A stretch of 64,000 nt of DNA, from contig NC_089864.1 in assembly GCF_036373705.1 (NCBI RefSeq), positions 7,276,001 to 7,340,000 of the forward strand, written 5' to 3'. Position 1 is the first letter of the stretch, and each line of letters starts with the position of its first letter. Made by a program: the position numbers and the translations under genes. This document shows positions 12,870-26,160 of the stretch, in pieces. The notes beneath the pieces are model-generated. The model worked only from the letters and a program-made list of their open reading frames with translations, ran no database searches and was not told the DNA's origin. The stretch comes from Amia ocellicauda. Lineage: Eukaryota > Chordata > Actinopteri > Amiiformes > Amiidae.

Positions 12870-12900
<31 letters not shown>
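12870..12900. repeat. TA microsatellite next to a LINE 3' end
   Basis: TA run preceded by CTAT repeats (12820-12868) and followed by ATC repeats (12913-12929). The ATC run is the likely simple-repeat tail of the minus-strand LINE that ends here. Confidence 0.9.
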
Positions 12901-12902
<2 letters not shown>

Positions 12903-12929
12903 AACATATATATCATCATCATCATCATC

Positions 12930-13430
12930 TGCCTTTATTGATCCATTGTTGGATGAGGGCCTCCTCACAATATTATACAATACAAAACCATATAATACAA
13001 CTTTATTAGTCCCCGAAGGGCAATTTGAGTCAGAGCTGACAGCGGTGCTTCAGACAGGCAAACACTCCACAACGACACAACAGACGAACAGATAAACATA
13101 CAAGGAGACGCACGATAAAACCAAGTACTAAAAATAACAAACGAATGAAAGTGCGGAGAACAATAATAAATACTGTAGAGGCTTCTGTATTATGTGCAAT
13201 TTAGGGACACTTAATGAGTTCAGTTTCCTGACAAAGTCCTGTCTCTGGTGAGCTTGTGTTTTGTTTGAACTTCCAAGTGTTATTGAATATGGTGCCAAGA
13301 CATTTGTACTGGTCCACAATGTCTCCTCGCCATGGACCATCACTGGGGACATCCTGGGGGTTTCCTTCTGAAATCGATGATCATCTCCTTCATTTTGAAA
13401 TGTTAAGCTCCAGAAGCACAATATTTCCAC
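12930..13430 (-). mobile_element. L2/CR1-group LINE, 3' end with reverse-transcriptase C-terminal remnant
   Basis: Read on the minus strand from about 13430: KEMIIDFRRK, then a frame-broken GPWRGDIVDQYKCLGTIF and KFKQN, then QETELIKCP. This is the motif order (diagnostic FRR, YLGT block, chorus-repeat LRKLNS block) at the C-terminal end of L2/CR1/Rex-type reverse transcriptases. It is followed by a 3' untranslated region with GGGGACTAATAAAG and GGATCAATAAAGGC and a GAT-repeat tail. The frame has stops and shifts, so it is a dead 5'-truncated copy. The clade (L2, CR1 or Rex1) is not certain. Confidence 0.65.
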
Positions 13431-13792
13431 CTCTTTAAATGTATAGCATCTCTCTCCCAGGTCACACCAGCAAAGATTTAATCTGCCCATCTTTCATGTG
13501 GTCGTCTTCTAGATGGTTTTTTTTCATCTCTTGGGATCAATTCTACAGCTTCTGTTGTCCATCTTTGATCTGTTCTTCTTGCCGTGTCCGGCCCACTGCC
13601 ATCTTAACATTTTCACTCTTTCAACGATGTCACATCTTTTGGTTTGTTCTTGGATCAACGTATTTCTTTTTCTGTCTCTTTTTGTTATTCCAAGCAGACA
13701 TTTTCCCTTGCTTCTTTGTGTTGTTTGCTGTTTCTGTCTCATTTTTGCATTTGGTGACCAGGTCTTGGAAACATAAGCGAGCACTGGTAGTG
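13430..13792 (-). mobile_element. RTE-type LINE, ORF2 C-terminal fragment
   Basis: On the minus strand the translation runs [62 protein letters not shown], then after a frame change RRRPHERWAD and AGVTWERDA. That block order (VLPVLTYGSETW, MRQKLQTTQRSMER, LRDRKRN, WQWAGHVAR, RGRPPTRWADD, AGVTWMR) is the C-terminus of RTE-like endonuclease/reverse-transcriptase proteins. It is directly joined to a Tc1 fragment at about 13792 and to the L2-type tail at about 13430. Frameshifted and inactive. Confidence 0.7.
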
Positions 13793-14632
13793 AGCGTCGA
13801 TCAAATCCTTCCCAGTCCCTGCTGACGAGAAACAACCCCATGACATGATGCTGCCACCGCCATGTGTGACAGTTGAGGCGGTGCTGGCTGGGTGATGTGC
13901 TGTGTTGGGCTTGTGCCAGATGTAATACCTTTGAATTTAGATCAAGAGATTCAGTTGTTGTCTCGTCTGACCACAAAACCATGTGCCACATGTTTGCAGT
14001 GTTGTTTGCTTTGTCACAAACCTCATACAAGATTTAAGATGTAATCGCTGCTTTCATGCCACACGCCCACACAGGCCAGCTTTGTGAAGGGACTGGGATA
14101 TTGTTGATGTATGAAAACTGACTCCCATCTCATTTTTTTTTTAACTCTTCCAGTCCCTTTTGGCTTCACAGTGGCATTGCTAACCAGTTTCCTGCTTTGA
14201 AGGGTGGCTTGATCTGGGTAGTGACTGGGTGGTATGAAGCACAGTCCCATCCATAATGATGGTCTTCACTGTTGTTTAGTGACTTTGACATTTTCATTTC
14301 AGCTTCTCTAACTTGGTTCTTAAACTACTCGGTCTTTGTGGTTACTTTGTCGTATCACTATGTGATCTGTGGCTTGAAATTCAACATTTAACTTCAAGAA
14401 ACACAGAGACAGCAACCATACCACTAATTCTGTGACCTTTCAAACTGATTTTTTGCACCTGAACTGATTTAGAGTTGGTGCAGGAAAGTGGTTGACTACT
14501 TTTGCATTTGAGAACCTTTTATTTTTCTAAATATAAAGTCATTTTTGAACGTTTCATGATTGCAAACTTGGACAGCATCAAAATGGGGAAACATTGCAAG
14601 GGGGCGGAATACTTTTGCAAGGCACTTTATAT
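13793..14632 (-). mobile_element. Tc1-like transposon fragment, 3' part lost
   Basis: On the minus strand the element begins at about 14632 with the Tc1-type end AGTGCCTTGCAAAAGTATTC. Further in, MWHMVLWSDET, with the first catalytic D, is readable near 13990-13960. A frame-shifted Tc1 stretch ([14 protein letters not shown], out of frame for the HGGGSIMLWGCF block) follows. The copy stops near 13793 where RTE sequence takes over, so the second D, the E and the right end are missing. Confidence 0.75.
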
Positions 14633-14641
14633 GTATTTATT

Positions 14642-14642
<1 letters not shown>

Positions 14643-14709
<67 letters not shown>
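14643..14709. repeat. AGAT tetranucleotide microsatellite
   Basis: About 17 uninterrupted AGAT units next to the Tc1 end. Confidence 0.97.
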
Positions 14710-17700
14710 AAGCAGAATTAAGTGATTATAGTCCATTAGCAATTCTGGAAATTCATACTGTTTCATAAAGCACCAAATACTGGGACCAAATGAAGAGCAG
14801 AGTGCCTAGATTTGTGAAGTATTACCACAACAGAAAAATACCCAAACTTCTGAAAACAAAAGCAGCAAACAGCGCTTAATTTCAGTGCCCTATTGATTAA
14901 TTGGGTTTAATTAAGTTCAGCATATTCAATCTATAATGACCTTCAATAGTTTATACTGATAAAGCATTAATTAATACCTGTTAAAGTTTAAAATAATCAT
15001 GGCAACGCTGGAGTGATTCATTAGGCTGGTGTGGATGGATTAACTTGCACAAGCAATTTCCCTCATTCTGCAGCAGCCAGGGTGTGTGGCAGGAAGGTGT
15101 CTTTGAAACACAAAGCATTTTGGAACAAATATTGATGGTGTACCCGTAAGCATGTGTGATCTATTGGTTCAGTGATCAGTTACTGACGGTTAAAAATGCA
15201 ATTAAAACTGCATACAAACACTTACACACAAAAAATCTATGCTCAGAACAGTTGATAAAAGATGCACAGGAACATTTCCCATTAGCTACTCAAAATTGCA
15301 TCCTTTGTAATGTGGAAATATAAAACAGGATGACTTCTGAGAGCTTGACATGTCCTGAGGATTTCAGATCACATTTTGCTCTATAGTTTTAACCCATAAT
15401 TGGCTACATTTTGTGTTTCACGCACTCAGATCTGTCATTTCACCGTGTGGTTTATTTTTGCCAGAGAGGGAGGGAGAGGGAGATATATCAACAGGCAGAG
15501 ACTTCGTTTCATCTTTGTGCATAATTAAAAAGCCTATTTTAGGAGCATCAAGTGATTTCTGGAGTAGTGTGATGTTACTATTCAAAGCCTTATGTTATGG
15601 ATTAGACTCCACAAGAAACAACTGCTGAGAATGTGACCTGGATTTAAAGCCTCTGTGTGTACATGTATTGCTCTTTGGTTTGTTTATTTGTTTATGTTTT
15701 TAACAGACAATTAAATAATACAAGCTTCCCTGTCACAGAGTTAAGTAGCTGTGTCAAATGATTATTGGAATAGGTTTCAGATTAGTAATAGACTTGCATT
15801 TATTCCTGACTTGCTCATTCTTTTGGATTCTCTTTTAAAGATCTCATTGGTGACTTTTCGATGCTTTTTGTGCACTTGTGTAACTCCCACAAGCCTAGGA
15901 AGGTAAAATAATGTGTATATTGTATTCCAAATATCTCCTTTTAAACTTGTGATTCACTGAATACATTTATAATAGACCTCAAATCTTTTAAATTCAGTTA
16001 GCCGTTGAATGAAAAGCACTCACAGCACACACTCATACGTCCAATAAATCACGCTGTTGTGCATACACTGTCGTACACTTATAACACTTTGTGTAAAAAG
16101 TATTAAAACGATTATCAAACAGTTCATTCAAAACCAGTCTAACCAGGCATTCACATAATATAATATAAATATATGCAGGGGAACAAACTTTAGAGAAAGG
16201 ACAAAATGTGGTTTACTAGGTCCAGTGACCCAGCTCTATTGACAATCAGAAGAAAAACCTTTGACCGATTCACTTTCCTTAGAAGGAATAGAATAGAAAA
16301 AGGAAACACAAAGGATCTTCTTCCCATTTATTAAAACTGCATTATGCAGTATTTAGACAATAATAGCTTATTTTATGAGGAGAAACAGGGGCACGGTTCT
16401 GTGTCACCCGATGACAGATTACAGAGCATCTTTTTAAATGAAAGGATTATTAATCAATATGTGCCTGGTCCACATCAGATCTCTGTGATCTAAATGGAGA
16501 AGCTGACATGGAATAGCAATGCTCGCTACAGCTTTATAGGCAGGTGGGGACAGCAGCAGAAATAAATGTCACCATCTAGCAGAGCCTCATTGTACGACAG
16601 TTAAGCAAGTATTAGATCTCTCCCTGCACTGTGAGAGGAGATGGTGTTTTGGAGAGATCTAAAACTCACTTAACTGTTGATTAATCACCCTGTGAAAGAG
16701 GATGCAGTGAGACATCTTTAAAGATGGTAGCAGAAATGCTAAGATAATCAAGCAATCAAGGCAATGATTAAATGTATTAATTTCTGTTTTTTTTTTCCAC
16801 TATCACACATCACACCATCTGACTCTGAAAATACTGTCTTAGTGTTTGGTTCTATCCATTGTGAAAGACATTGTGAAAATTGTTTCAGGTACTTGACTGT
16901 GATGCAATACATCCAGACCATCTGCAGGAGTTGGGCATCTTTAGATAATTTATCATACACATTCTCACATTAGAACGTGATAAAATGAACAAACAATGCA
17001 TAGCATTAATAATGAGGCAAAATAGCTTGAAAAACTGGATTTGTATTATGAAATTATGCTCAGTAGACCTTAAATTCTTCATAAGTTAGTGGTCACATCA
17101 AGAGTTTCTTGGGAAAATGCCAATAGCTGGACAATAATGTAAGGATACCTGAAAATCTTTCCATTCCTTGATACACTAAATATATGTCAAAATGTCCAGT
17201 TGGTTAATAAACACAGCTGTGTTAGGAGCCTGGAGATAAAAATAAATACCAAAAAGCAACAATAAACAGGATTTGCAAGTCACTTTGTGGGCTGCAGTCA
17301 TGTATCATTCAGTCAGTAAAAAAATGTTTTCATGTTTAAAAGCAGTTTTTATAGCAGCTTTGAAGAAACACATAAAGAAGGCCATTTGGAAGAAGCAAAC
17401 TTGCATTCGTACAATAATAAATGTGCTATCACTTCACTTCCTGCGATTAAAACCCCGGAATAGCAAAATGCCTGAGGAACTTCAACTCCACTGAGGATAT
17501 TAAAGCAATAAGCACAAAATAAGGTATGGTAAATCAGCCGTGACTGATAATGGGGGCCGAACTATTGATTTCCCAGTGATTAAAACCACCGCAAATATAG
17601 TAAAGTAAGGATTTACAAAATAGAGAACAAGAATAAATAAAGTCCAGAAGTCATTAGCCAAACTCGAACTTAACGAATCTCAGCACCACTCCCCACTCCC

Positions 17701-17856
17701 CAGCACCACTCACCACTGTCGGACTCACAATAAATGTCCCCCCACTTCTGAATGGAAAGTTATGCCGCCATTGAATTCATGCAAATAGTGTGTCTCCCTT
17801 GCTTAGGAAACCTTGTCACCTACATGTTATGTATGTATATATGTAGGTGTTGTGTG
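14710..17856. other. Gene-free stretch
   Basis: No exon, RNA gene or clear mobile element recognised. Open frames are below 75 codons and in both directions. Confidence 0.5.
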
Positions 17857-18215
17857 CAGGGCCGGCCCGTGGCCTAGGCAGAATAGGCAAATGCTAGGGG
17901 TGCCGTCTATCCTTAGGGGCGCCCACAGGGCCGGCCCTCCCATTAGGCAAGATCAGGCAGTCGCCTATGGCAGCACTTGAATTTGAGGTGGCATTTTGAC
18001 ATTTGGCTGCCTCCCTCTAGCGTGACAATTGGCTGCTGCCCTCCGGTGCCCCTGACAAACGCCATCAGCACCCCCCACCAGCGTGAAAAAAACACTGCCA
18101 GAACCCCCTCCTCCTGGTTGGAACCGCAGACAAAACAACGTCAGCACCTGTCAAGGGTGGGGGGGGGCATTTTTTTGTCTTGCCTAGGGCGGCAGAATGG
18201 TCAGGGCTGGCCCTG
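17857..18215. mobile_element. hAT-like MITE with GGGCCGGCCC termini
   Basis: Begins CAGGGCCGGCCC and ends GGGCTGGCCCTG, an inverted terminal pair. The flanks GTTGTGTG (17849-17856) and GTTGTGCG (18216-18223) form an 8-bp target duplication with one mismatch, the length expected for hAT elements. No transposase is encoded. A second copy of the left end (CAGGGCCGGCCCT) lies inside at about 17926, so the element carries an internal duplicate end or a nested relative. Small open frames across it are not genes. Confidence 0.75.
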
Positions 18216-21200
18216 GTTGTGCGAAACAAAGTAAGTAAGTGAGGAATTTGATTTAAGACCAAAATAAACCAACATTTAGTAACAGTGTAAACAACCATAG
18301 TTAATTGTTTCAATGGTTATTTAAATACATTACAAAGGAAATAAACCAATAACGTGCACATTGTTCCTGTTGTTTTATAAATAACTTCAATTTTGATTGC
18401 TAGCCTACGTCTGGTGTCAGTAAGCTTGTGGTATAATAACGTCTTCGTGAACGGATTTTGTTTGTCTGTAATTACACATAATTTACCTACTGAAAACACT
18501 TTGTATAGTATAACAGTATAATTACAGTGTAGTTACATTGTAAGTATGGTACCTGTATGATAAAACATCTGTTGATTTTTTCGGTTGGTTGCCAGTTTTC
18601 TCCATCTTTTTTTTATCCTCTGCTGAGCCCCATTAGTACATTAAGGTACTGGAAAGTACTATATCAAAGCCTTAGACATTAGCTTTCCATATAGTCATGG
18701 AAATAACCGATTCCAGTTTACAAAACCAAATGCATTTTTTAGAGTAAGTGAATTAGACAGTATGAAGCTCTTATGACACCTAGTGCTTGAAATGGATGCT
18801 CATAAAGACAAAGAAAGAAAGGAGGAATGCTCTGAAGGAATGCAATTTTAATTTCTTATATAATTGTAAATAGGAAATTAATTAATATTCTTAAAAACTT
18901 GTTGTATTTCCTGTCACTTCACCAACAGTTCCAAATGTTCTGGAAAAATCTGACCCATAATCCATTAAACATTTGACCCGTTTCATGGCCCATTTCAGCA
19001 CCATTTTAAGTTAACACTAAGTATACATAGTTACATTATAGGCTGTGTTTCACTGGACAGATGTTTGTTTAACACAGTTTAAAATGTGAGCCAAACTAAA
19101 TTTGTGTTAAATTGAGTCCAATATCAAACAATAACTTTAATTATCTGGGTGGCAAAGCTGCAAACTTAAAAGTTTGAAACTTTGAAAACAAGTTGCTTTT
19201 GCATCAATAATGTAGTCAAAACATTTAGTGTCATTAGAGATTTACTGACATCACCACCAGATATCAATGGACATGACAAAACAATCATATTATTGCAATG
19301 CATCCTATGATGAGGAATTTAAGGTGCAAAGGTGGCGTACGGGAAGGAAATGGGATGCAAAGTGATGCATGCTGGGAATGTGCATGTGTTGCCACAAAAC
19401 TGAGCTTTCAATTATTAAAACTAAACTGTTCTTGCAATCATGAAGAAAGTTAGAAGACATTAAACATCTGATTAGATTACATGATAGTAAATTGTTTTGT
19501 ACGTCTGTTTGTTCTTTCCTCATTTCACAAGCAATCATCCCGTGGTAGTTATTCCTGGTTTTAACATTTTATAGAAATATACTTACAGATCTAAACCTCT
19601 GAGATATCATTTCCATGTCATTGTCATTTACAATAACAAAAAGCATTTGTCAATTTCGATTTTACAGAACATATTAGACATTTATTGTATTAAATTCCAA
19701 GAAATGGTTCATGGACAGGTTTGTAGTAATAGGAAGGGAGACATTGTGGATGAAATAATACGGCATTTTAGCATTTCCTGCCCTTAGCAGCTTTTCTTTT
19801 CCCTGGGAACAATGCATTTCAGGAATTGGGCATCTGTCAACTCTTGCACTTTCATCTCAAAGAAAAGATAAAATGTAATAGCTGGCCCCACAGGCAGTGG
19901 AAACAGAGCAGACCTCCGCCATACCAATTATATCATTTCTCAGAGGAATCTATTACAGGCACTTAACCTCCTACTATTCAGCATCATAAAGGCGGTCTGT
20001 GTCAAAAGTTTAAAGCTACCAGTTGAATTCTGAGTTCGGATTTTCAAACTTCAGACTGTGGCAGGCAAGGAGAGTTCCTCATATTGTTCTACATATTGAT
20101 GAGGAATCCTCTTTTAAAGCTGTGTTAAATCCCCCCACCCCGCCCCCGACACACACACACACACACTCTCACAATTCCCTACATTATTTATGTGTTGATG
20201 TTACATTGAGCCAGCAGAAGTGCAAGCCAGTGCACCACCTTCACCAAAAAGAAAAGATAAAGCACTCTTTACAAATGATTGCCCTGCCATTTTCCTAAAA
20301 ATAATATTTGAATAATGCATGGGAGACTATATTCGATTCCGAGGGAATCTAAACTGCATTAACTGGTAGTCATTTGGATTAATTCACTGTCAAATGGAAC
20401 GAATGTAATACAAATTGTTCTGGATATCAAAATAGTCATGTACAAGCATTCATAATCTTCAACATGAAAAACCAACCATGAATTCAACCACATTTAAAGA
20501 TACAGAGAAAGTAAAAAAAAAAAAAGTATTCACATTTTGAAGTTGGGTTTTCATGGCTGATATTGAAATCATTTTACTTTAACCAATCAGAAACCTCTTT
20601 TTCTGAGCGTTTTCTTTGCCACATTTTATGGCGTATGAATAGTCCACAGTATTATCCGTGCCATTCATATATGTTGGCACTCACCCAGCATGCAAAGCTT
20701 TCAGTCTAAATGTGAATGCATGTATAAAGGTGCATATTATTCACTCATTCTTATTTCGGTAATTTCACTTTCAGATCTGCATGCTATATAATTATAGAAA
20801 ATTATTCAGAAGCTTATATTAATGGCACGGAAGCTGCATGTTCTGGAAGTTTTGCCCTGAATCGTGGCTCATTATCTGGCATGATTTGTATTCATCATGA
20901 TCATTTGAAGAATCCCTGCTAAAAATGCTCAAGAAAGCTTGCAATCCCAATGGGATAGAGAACCAAGCTGACAATCAAAAATAAGTGGCTAAATGACAAC
21001 ATGCAAGATGGATGTTGTATGTACTCCTCATATACTTTATGAATTACACATATGCATCGGAAATTGTGGTTCTCTGTAAAAAATGCATAACTAAATCAAT
21101 GTTATGTAAACTTCATGCTAAATATGCAACTCTCAGAACAACAGTCTGCAGAGAGCTTGGCATTATTTTTAGAAAAGATTTTCCAAGTCTTTTTCAGAAA

Positions 21201-22706
21201 AGAAAGGGGGAATAAAAAAAAGGCGAAGTGACATCTTCCGTGAAGGTTGTTCTGTTTCAGGGTTCATTTGACAGATTCACAGAGATCACGGATTGCCTCA
21301 TGATGTCATGGAAACAAAGTATGATATTTTTTCTCATCAGATCTACCGGAGCAGATATACAATACACTGTAATGAGACCAGCGGCACAAAGTCACAGGTA
21401 ACAACTGTGCATCTCCGCCGCGTCCTTGCCCGACTTGTTTTTCTTTTAGGATGACTTTCAAAAATTCTTCTAAGCCGACTTCAAAGAGTGGCCCCTGCTT
21501 ATAAATAATTAATCTGACCGAGAACATAAACTGAGTTTGGTGGGACTTTGTTGTCTCAAGTAATCATGGATGCTCACGAATGTTTGGCACATTTATTAGC
21601 ATGTGCAATAATGGATGTTTTGGTGAACCTTTCCAGGATTTTTATAATGGAAAAGGGGCTTTTAAACAACATCCAGAAAACAACTTGAAAAACATACAAA
21701 ATGTAATATATTATTGCTTTGCACTCCATATAATAATAATAATAGTTGTGATGGGAATGGGTTAAGCGTATTTCAGTGTAGAATTGGTGTAGATGTAATT
21801 TATATGCCCTCAATAACATTTTTAAAAGGAAGGAATACGTATTACTTCCTTCAACGTATTTCTGACCCAATACAGCACTTCAATTTCAACTGACCCTTTC
21901 CTAAAACACTGATAATCCCCTGATAAGAAACGTATGTTCACAGAGGCATCAGCATCTGACAATTATATTTACTATATTAAAATGTCAGAGACCGTTACCT
22001 CAGTCGGATAGCCTAAGCATGGTGTTCCTGTTCCTAGTGCACATCGCTAACATCAACTAACATAAGGCTAAGCATAATAAAACTGGCACAATGGGAAGAG
22101 TTCCTATCACTAGCTCAAACATTAGTTATCATCAACTGGTAAATTAATCTGCAGGCTAATTTAGTTACAACGTTAGCCCTGGAATGTCAATTATTAAAAG
22201 TGTGTTGGCTCCAGTGCTGTAATGCAACATGCAACCAGCAAACAAACCGACTACTGACCTAAGAGCCTCCATGTCTATCTCATCTTCGGAAATCAGAGTA
22301 TGGTGCTGGTGTTTTGAGTTTTGAGAGACTGGTGTTGACCTGCACCACAACAACAACCCTGCAGCTGAAACCACACTAATGAAGCTCTGATTTCCTACAC
22401 GGAGACAGGGACTCGGTGTACCGACAGGCAAGGGCAGCCTGTCAAGAATGCACAGTCGCAGGATGTGAGTTTCCCGCTGCCTTGCCCGACTCCTCAGGAT
22501 TACGCTGCTCTGAAGAACGCTGGCCAGGTTCTCAGCGTCTCCCTACTCGCATCAGCACCAGGTTGAGGCTCCAGATCTTGACTCTGTTAGCCCGGCTGCT
22601 GCAAGGGTTTTATTACTATGCAACTGTATATCGTCCCACACAGTATTTTTGAGGATCCAGTGCATAGGGGGAACAGTACATTCAGAAGAATGTCCCCTTT
22701 CCCAAA
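18216..22706. other. Gene-free stretch
   Basis: No coding exon recognised. A CA repeat lies near 20151-20166. The remaining sequence is AT-rich and without an obvious repeat signature. Confidence 0.5.
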
Positions 22707-22708
22707 TA

Positions 22709-23516
22709 CACCTGTACCCCGGTATAATGCGGTCCTCCGGAGCCAAGACATCTGACTGTGTTATCGGTGAAACCGCGTTACATCGAACTTGCTAACTATT
22801 ATGCAGTAAATACATCTGCTCTACAATTGTTCAATTGTGTCTCCTTTCTTTTATTTAACAATTTGAAAAGCTTAAACACACACTGATAAGTTAAACCATG
22901 TGGGATCGGTTTCATCAGGCATCAATTGCTTAGGGAAATGCCAAATTCACATAAAATATAAGAAAACGCTTTTCTTTACACATAAATAAGAGCATGGGCC
23001 ACGTAGCCAAATATGTGATACGTTCATTTAGCAATATAAACTGTAACCATGAAATAGTTTGAAATCATTTTGGAGATGGGAGTTTATAGAAAAGGCTGGT
23101 AACGCTTTACAATAGGTCTCACAAATTACAGTTTATTAACATAGTAGGTACTTAGTAACTCCATGTTTGTTACTCACAAGAACAGTGTAATTATAAGTAC
23201 ACATAAACAAATGCATAATTACATTGTTCTTATGAGTAACTAATATGTCATTACTGAGTAACTACTATGTTAATATACTGTTATTTGTGAGTCCTATTGT
23301 AAAGTGTTACCAAAAGGTAAAAATTAAGATAAAAAAGGCAAGTAACCAACGTATTTAAACTATCAACAATATCACTTGCAGGCAAGACTGTTTTTTAAGC
23401 AGTGAAGAACAGAGTGAAAAAAATGCTGTAAACGCACTCGGCTTTGTGTTTTGACTGTCAGACCCATATTTGTTTTACCACATTATATCAGATTGCGTCA
23501 TATTGGGGTAAAGGTG
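22709..23516. mobile_element. pogo/Tigger-like DNA transposon remnant
   Basis: The left end (CACCTGTACCCCGGTATAAT) and the reverse complement of the right end (CACCTTTACCCCAATATGAC) are alike, and both ends abut TA (22707-22708, 23517-23518). The nearby GTTATCGGTGAAACCGCG resembles the sub-terminal sequence of pogo/Tigger elements. No transposase survives in the 808 bp, of which 216 bp is a nested MITE. Superfamily call is from memory of end sequences. Confidence 0.6.
23097..23312. mobile_element. Fold-back MITE nested in the pogo-like element
   Basis: Starts TGGTAACGCTTTACAATAGG and ends as its near-inverse (CCTATTGTAAAGTGTTACCA). The interior is also largely palindromic (GTTACTCACAAGAACA against TGTTCTTATGAGTAAC), so the whole 216 bp can fold back. 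Flanks AAAGGC and AAAGGT are a possible short target duplication. Non-coding. Confidence 0.8.
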
Positions 23517-23518
23517 TA

Positions 23519-26152
23519 CCGGAAGATTAGAACGGCTTGGGCACAGAAACAGTGAGGTCATACGACTCAGTGGCTGTGGGCTCGGATCTCCATTGGGTCC
23601 AGGGGAGGAACTTTCATCTCACACCCCGTTGCATCAAAACAAATCCCAGCAGAAAGAAGAACAATAGCACCCGGTCCTAAAATGTCTCCAGATGAAATGG
23701 GTTTTCTTTTAGCCGTTTTACGTGTTTCTCTCTGTGTCATCCCTCGAGGGTGGTTCCAGCATTTTATTTGCCATGCTTTAGCATATCAAGCAGAGAAGTA
23801 CAGCACTTACATTTACAATGCACTACACCTTCAGTCAGAAAGCACTGAAGGGTGTCTTTGTCTGATACAATTAGCATAGCAGTAGTCCTGTAGGGGTGGT
23901 TAGAAATGAGTTACTGTCGGTGCATTGTGTTACATTTACTGTGGCCAAGGTGCAGACAGCCTTTAACCATGTGCTTAGTGTGTCACCCACGCTCTGATTT
24001 AGGATTAACAGCTTGGTAATTGGCATTTATTAGCAGGCAGTAATGTCTGAGGGTAAATTTGCTTCATATGTGTTCTTCTGCATGTAAACTGAAATGTGCT
24101 TTGTGTTAAAAAATAGAAAAGGAGCCGTTTCATGCATCACCAATAGACATATTCTGTTTTATTGAGGTAAATGAATATAATTCTCAACAAAAAGGTGGAT
24201 GGCAGTTTTCAGAGGTTTATATATTGTTAGTTAGAGATGTTGCATTCTACAGTGTAAGCAATTTTTGAGCCTAAACATTTTGTTCTTCCCCTCCTAACAT
24301 TAAATGTTTATAGCTGTTTAAAAATGCATGCGGTTGTCTGGCATGGAGATGTGTTACTTTTCACCACTGGTGGAAAAAGATTAAGCATCTATCACTGGTT
24401 GCCTTAACAGCTAAGGATTGTAATCAGTTAAATGATTTACTCATTACTGGGAGGATGGAGTCGATGTCGGTTAATTTTATTTTCTTTAAAGGATGGAATA
24501 CTTTGGCTGAGGTCAGAATATTGAAGCCAATGCAATGTCTTTGGCGGGGTTGGAGTATTCATTTTTAAGAGTGAGAAGCGTGATTATTAACTGAACATTG
24601 AAACAATAGCGCACTGCATTATCATCGATCATTATGTTCTTTTACTGTAATTGTAACTGTCGAATAAACCCTTAAAACGACAGCAATGTTTAATGTAGAA
24701 AAAATACCTAGGATTATATGACAGACACACAGATAAATAAATCAAAATTCCAATTAGTTTTAAATCAATGATACACGCTTTCAAATTGATTAACTCCGAG
24801 TTATGTGACATTAGGTCAGGTAGAAGGCTAAAACAGTGGGCTCGGGGTGCATAATGAGAGAAGTCTTTTGGTAGTCCCCAAACCAACATTTAACATGTAT
24901 GTGAACATTGCAACATGCCATATATTCTGTACCATGCAGAGGTTTGGGCAGTATAATTCATTATTCATCTTCATCCAACTGTAACTAATCCAATAGTTAA
25001 AGTATTTAATAGTTAAAGTCTTTAAAAGTTCTTCTTACACAGCGGTATTGTTAATTACAATTCTAGAATTACAAGTCCAGATACTAACGTTATCAGTGGG
25101 GCTTTCTATTTGTGATACAGATTAATTTGGGGGAAAATATGGTGACATACATACAAATATGGTCTCAATACTCTAATCACATATGGCCTGTTGTAAATCC
25201 AATATTCATCAACCGCTTGACAGTGTAAAGTGAAACATGTTTGGGGACTTTCTGGTAGCATATCTTTTTCCGAGATATGTAACTAGATCATAACAGAACC
25301 AAATGTATATATTGTCAATTATCTAAGACTCTCTTCAAAAATCTAAATACTTTTCATCATTAATATTCAAAGAAAGAAGAAAAAAAGCTAGAACAAGTTT
25401 AGCTATGGGATTATGTTGTGAGATCTGTGATGCAAATTAGAAAGAGAGCAAGGCTACATCTCGACAGTTGTGGTATTATTGTTATGTTTGAACCACACCG
25501 CTGTGTTAATCTCCTTCACACTTAATCCCTGTCTCTCTTTAAATCTTTGTGGACAATTTAAACAGATTTAGATGTGACTGAAATGAAGAGAGATAGACCT
25601 GGAATGCGGCAGGTAACGCCAACCTCTAAGAAGTAATTTTGTTTGTAAGAGGTCGGTGGGGGGTGGGGGGGGGGGGCAGTGTAAATCTAACAAATCTTGA
25701 AGAACAACCCTCTGGCTCAGCCCTGAGGATCAAATCCAATTCTAGCAAGATACACATTAAGACCTGTCAATCACAGCTATGCCCTTGAAAATAAGAATAC
25801 TGATGAGATCGAGTGCCTCCCGGGAACGGGGAAGAGGTACTCTGAGGGTTCCCTCCTTCCGCGGTGCAGCCTATTCTTTTCTGCTAATTACCAACACGAC
25901 ACACGAAAACAAAAACACAAATGGTAAACAGATATTTCAGAGATGATAAGTAGAACATTGGCGTCGACAAACTTTTTCCATCAGTCAAATAGCTTGAGCA
26001 ATAACTGACAGCAGTACTGAACCCTCAATACATCAGTTGACACATATACAGAGTACATGCATACATATAAACTACATGATACATACATGCATCCACTGTT
26101 TCATTAGTTCAGTTGTAGAAGGAATACTCTTCTGAATACAAAAAAAAAAGTA
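23519..26152. other. Gene-free stretch
   Basis: No exon recognised. A G-run lies at about 25665-25676. The sub-region 23990-24060 is complex and ATTA-rich, but nothing firm can be said. Confidence 0.5.
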
Positions 26153-26160
26153 CTATATAA

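Noticed and set aside
22010..22640. Complex stretch left of the pogo-like element with several small open frames
   Set aside because: Could be an unrecognised repeat, but no termini, duplication or protein similarity could be identified.
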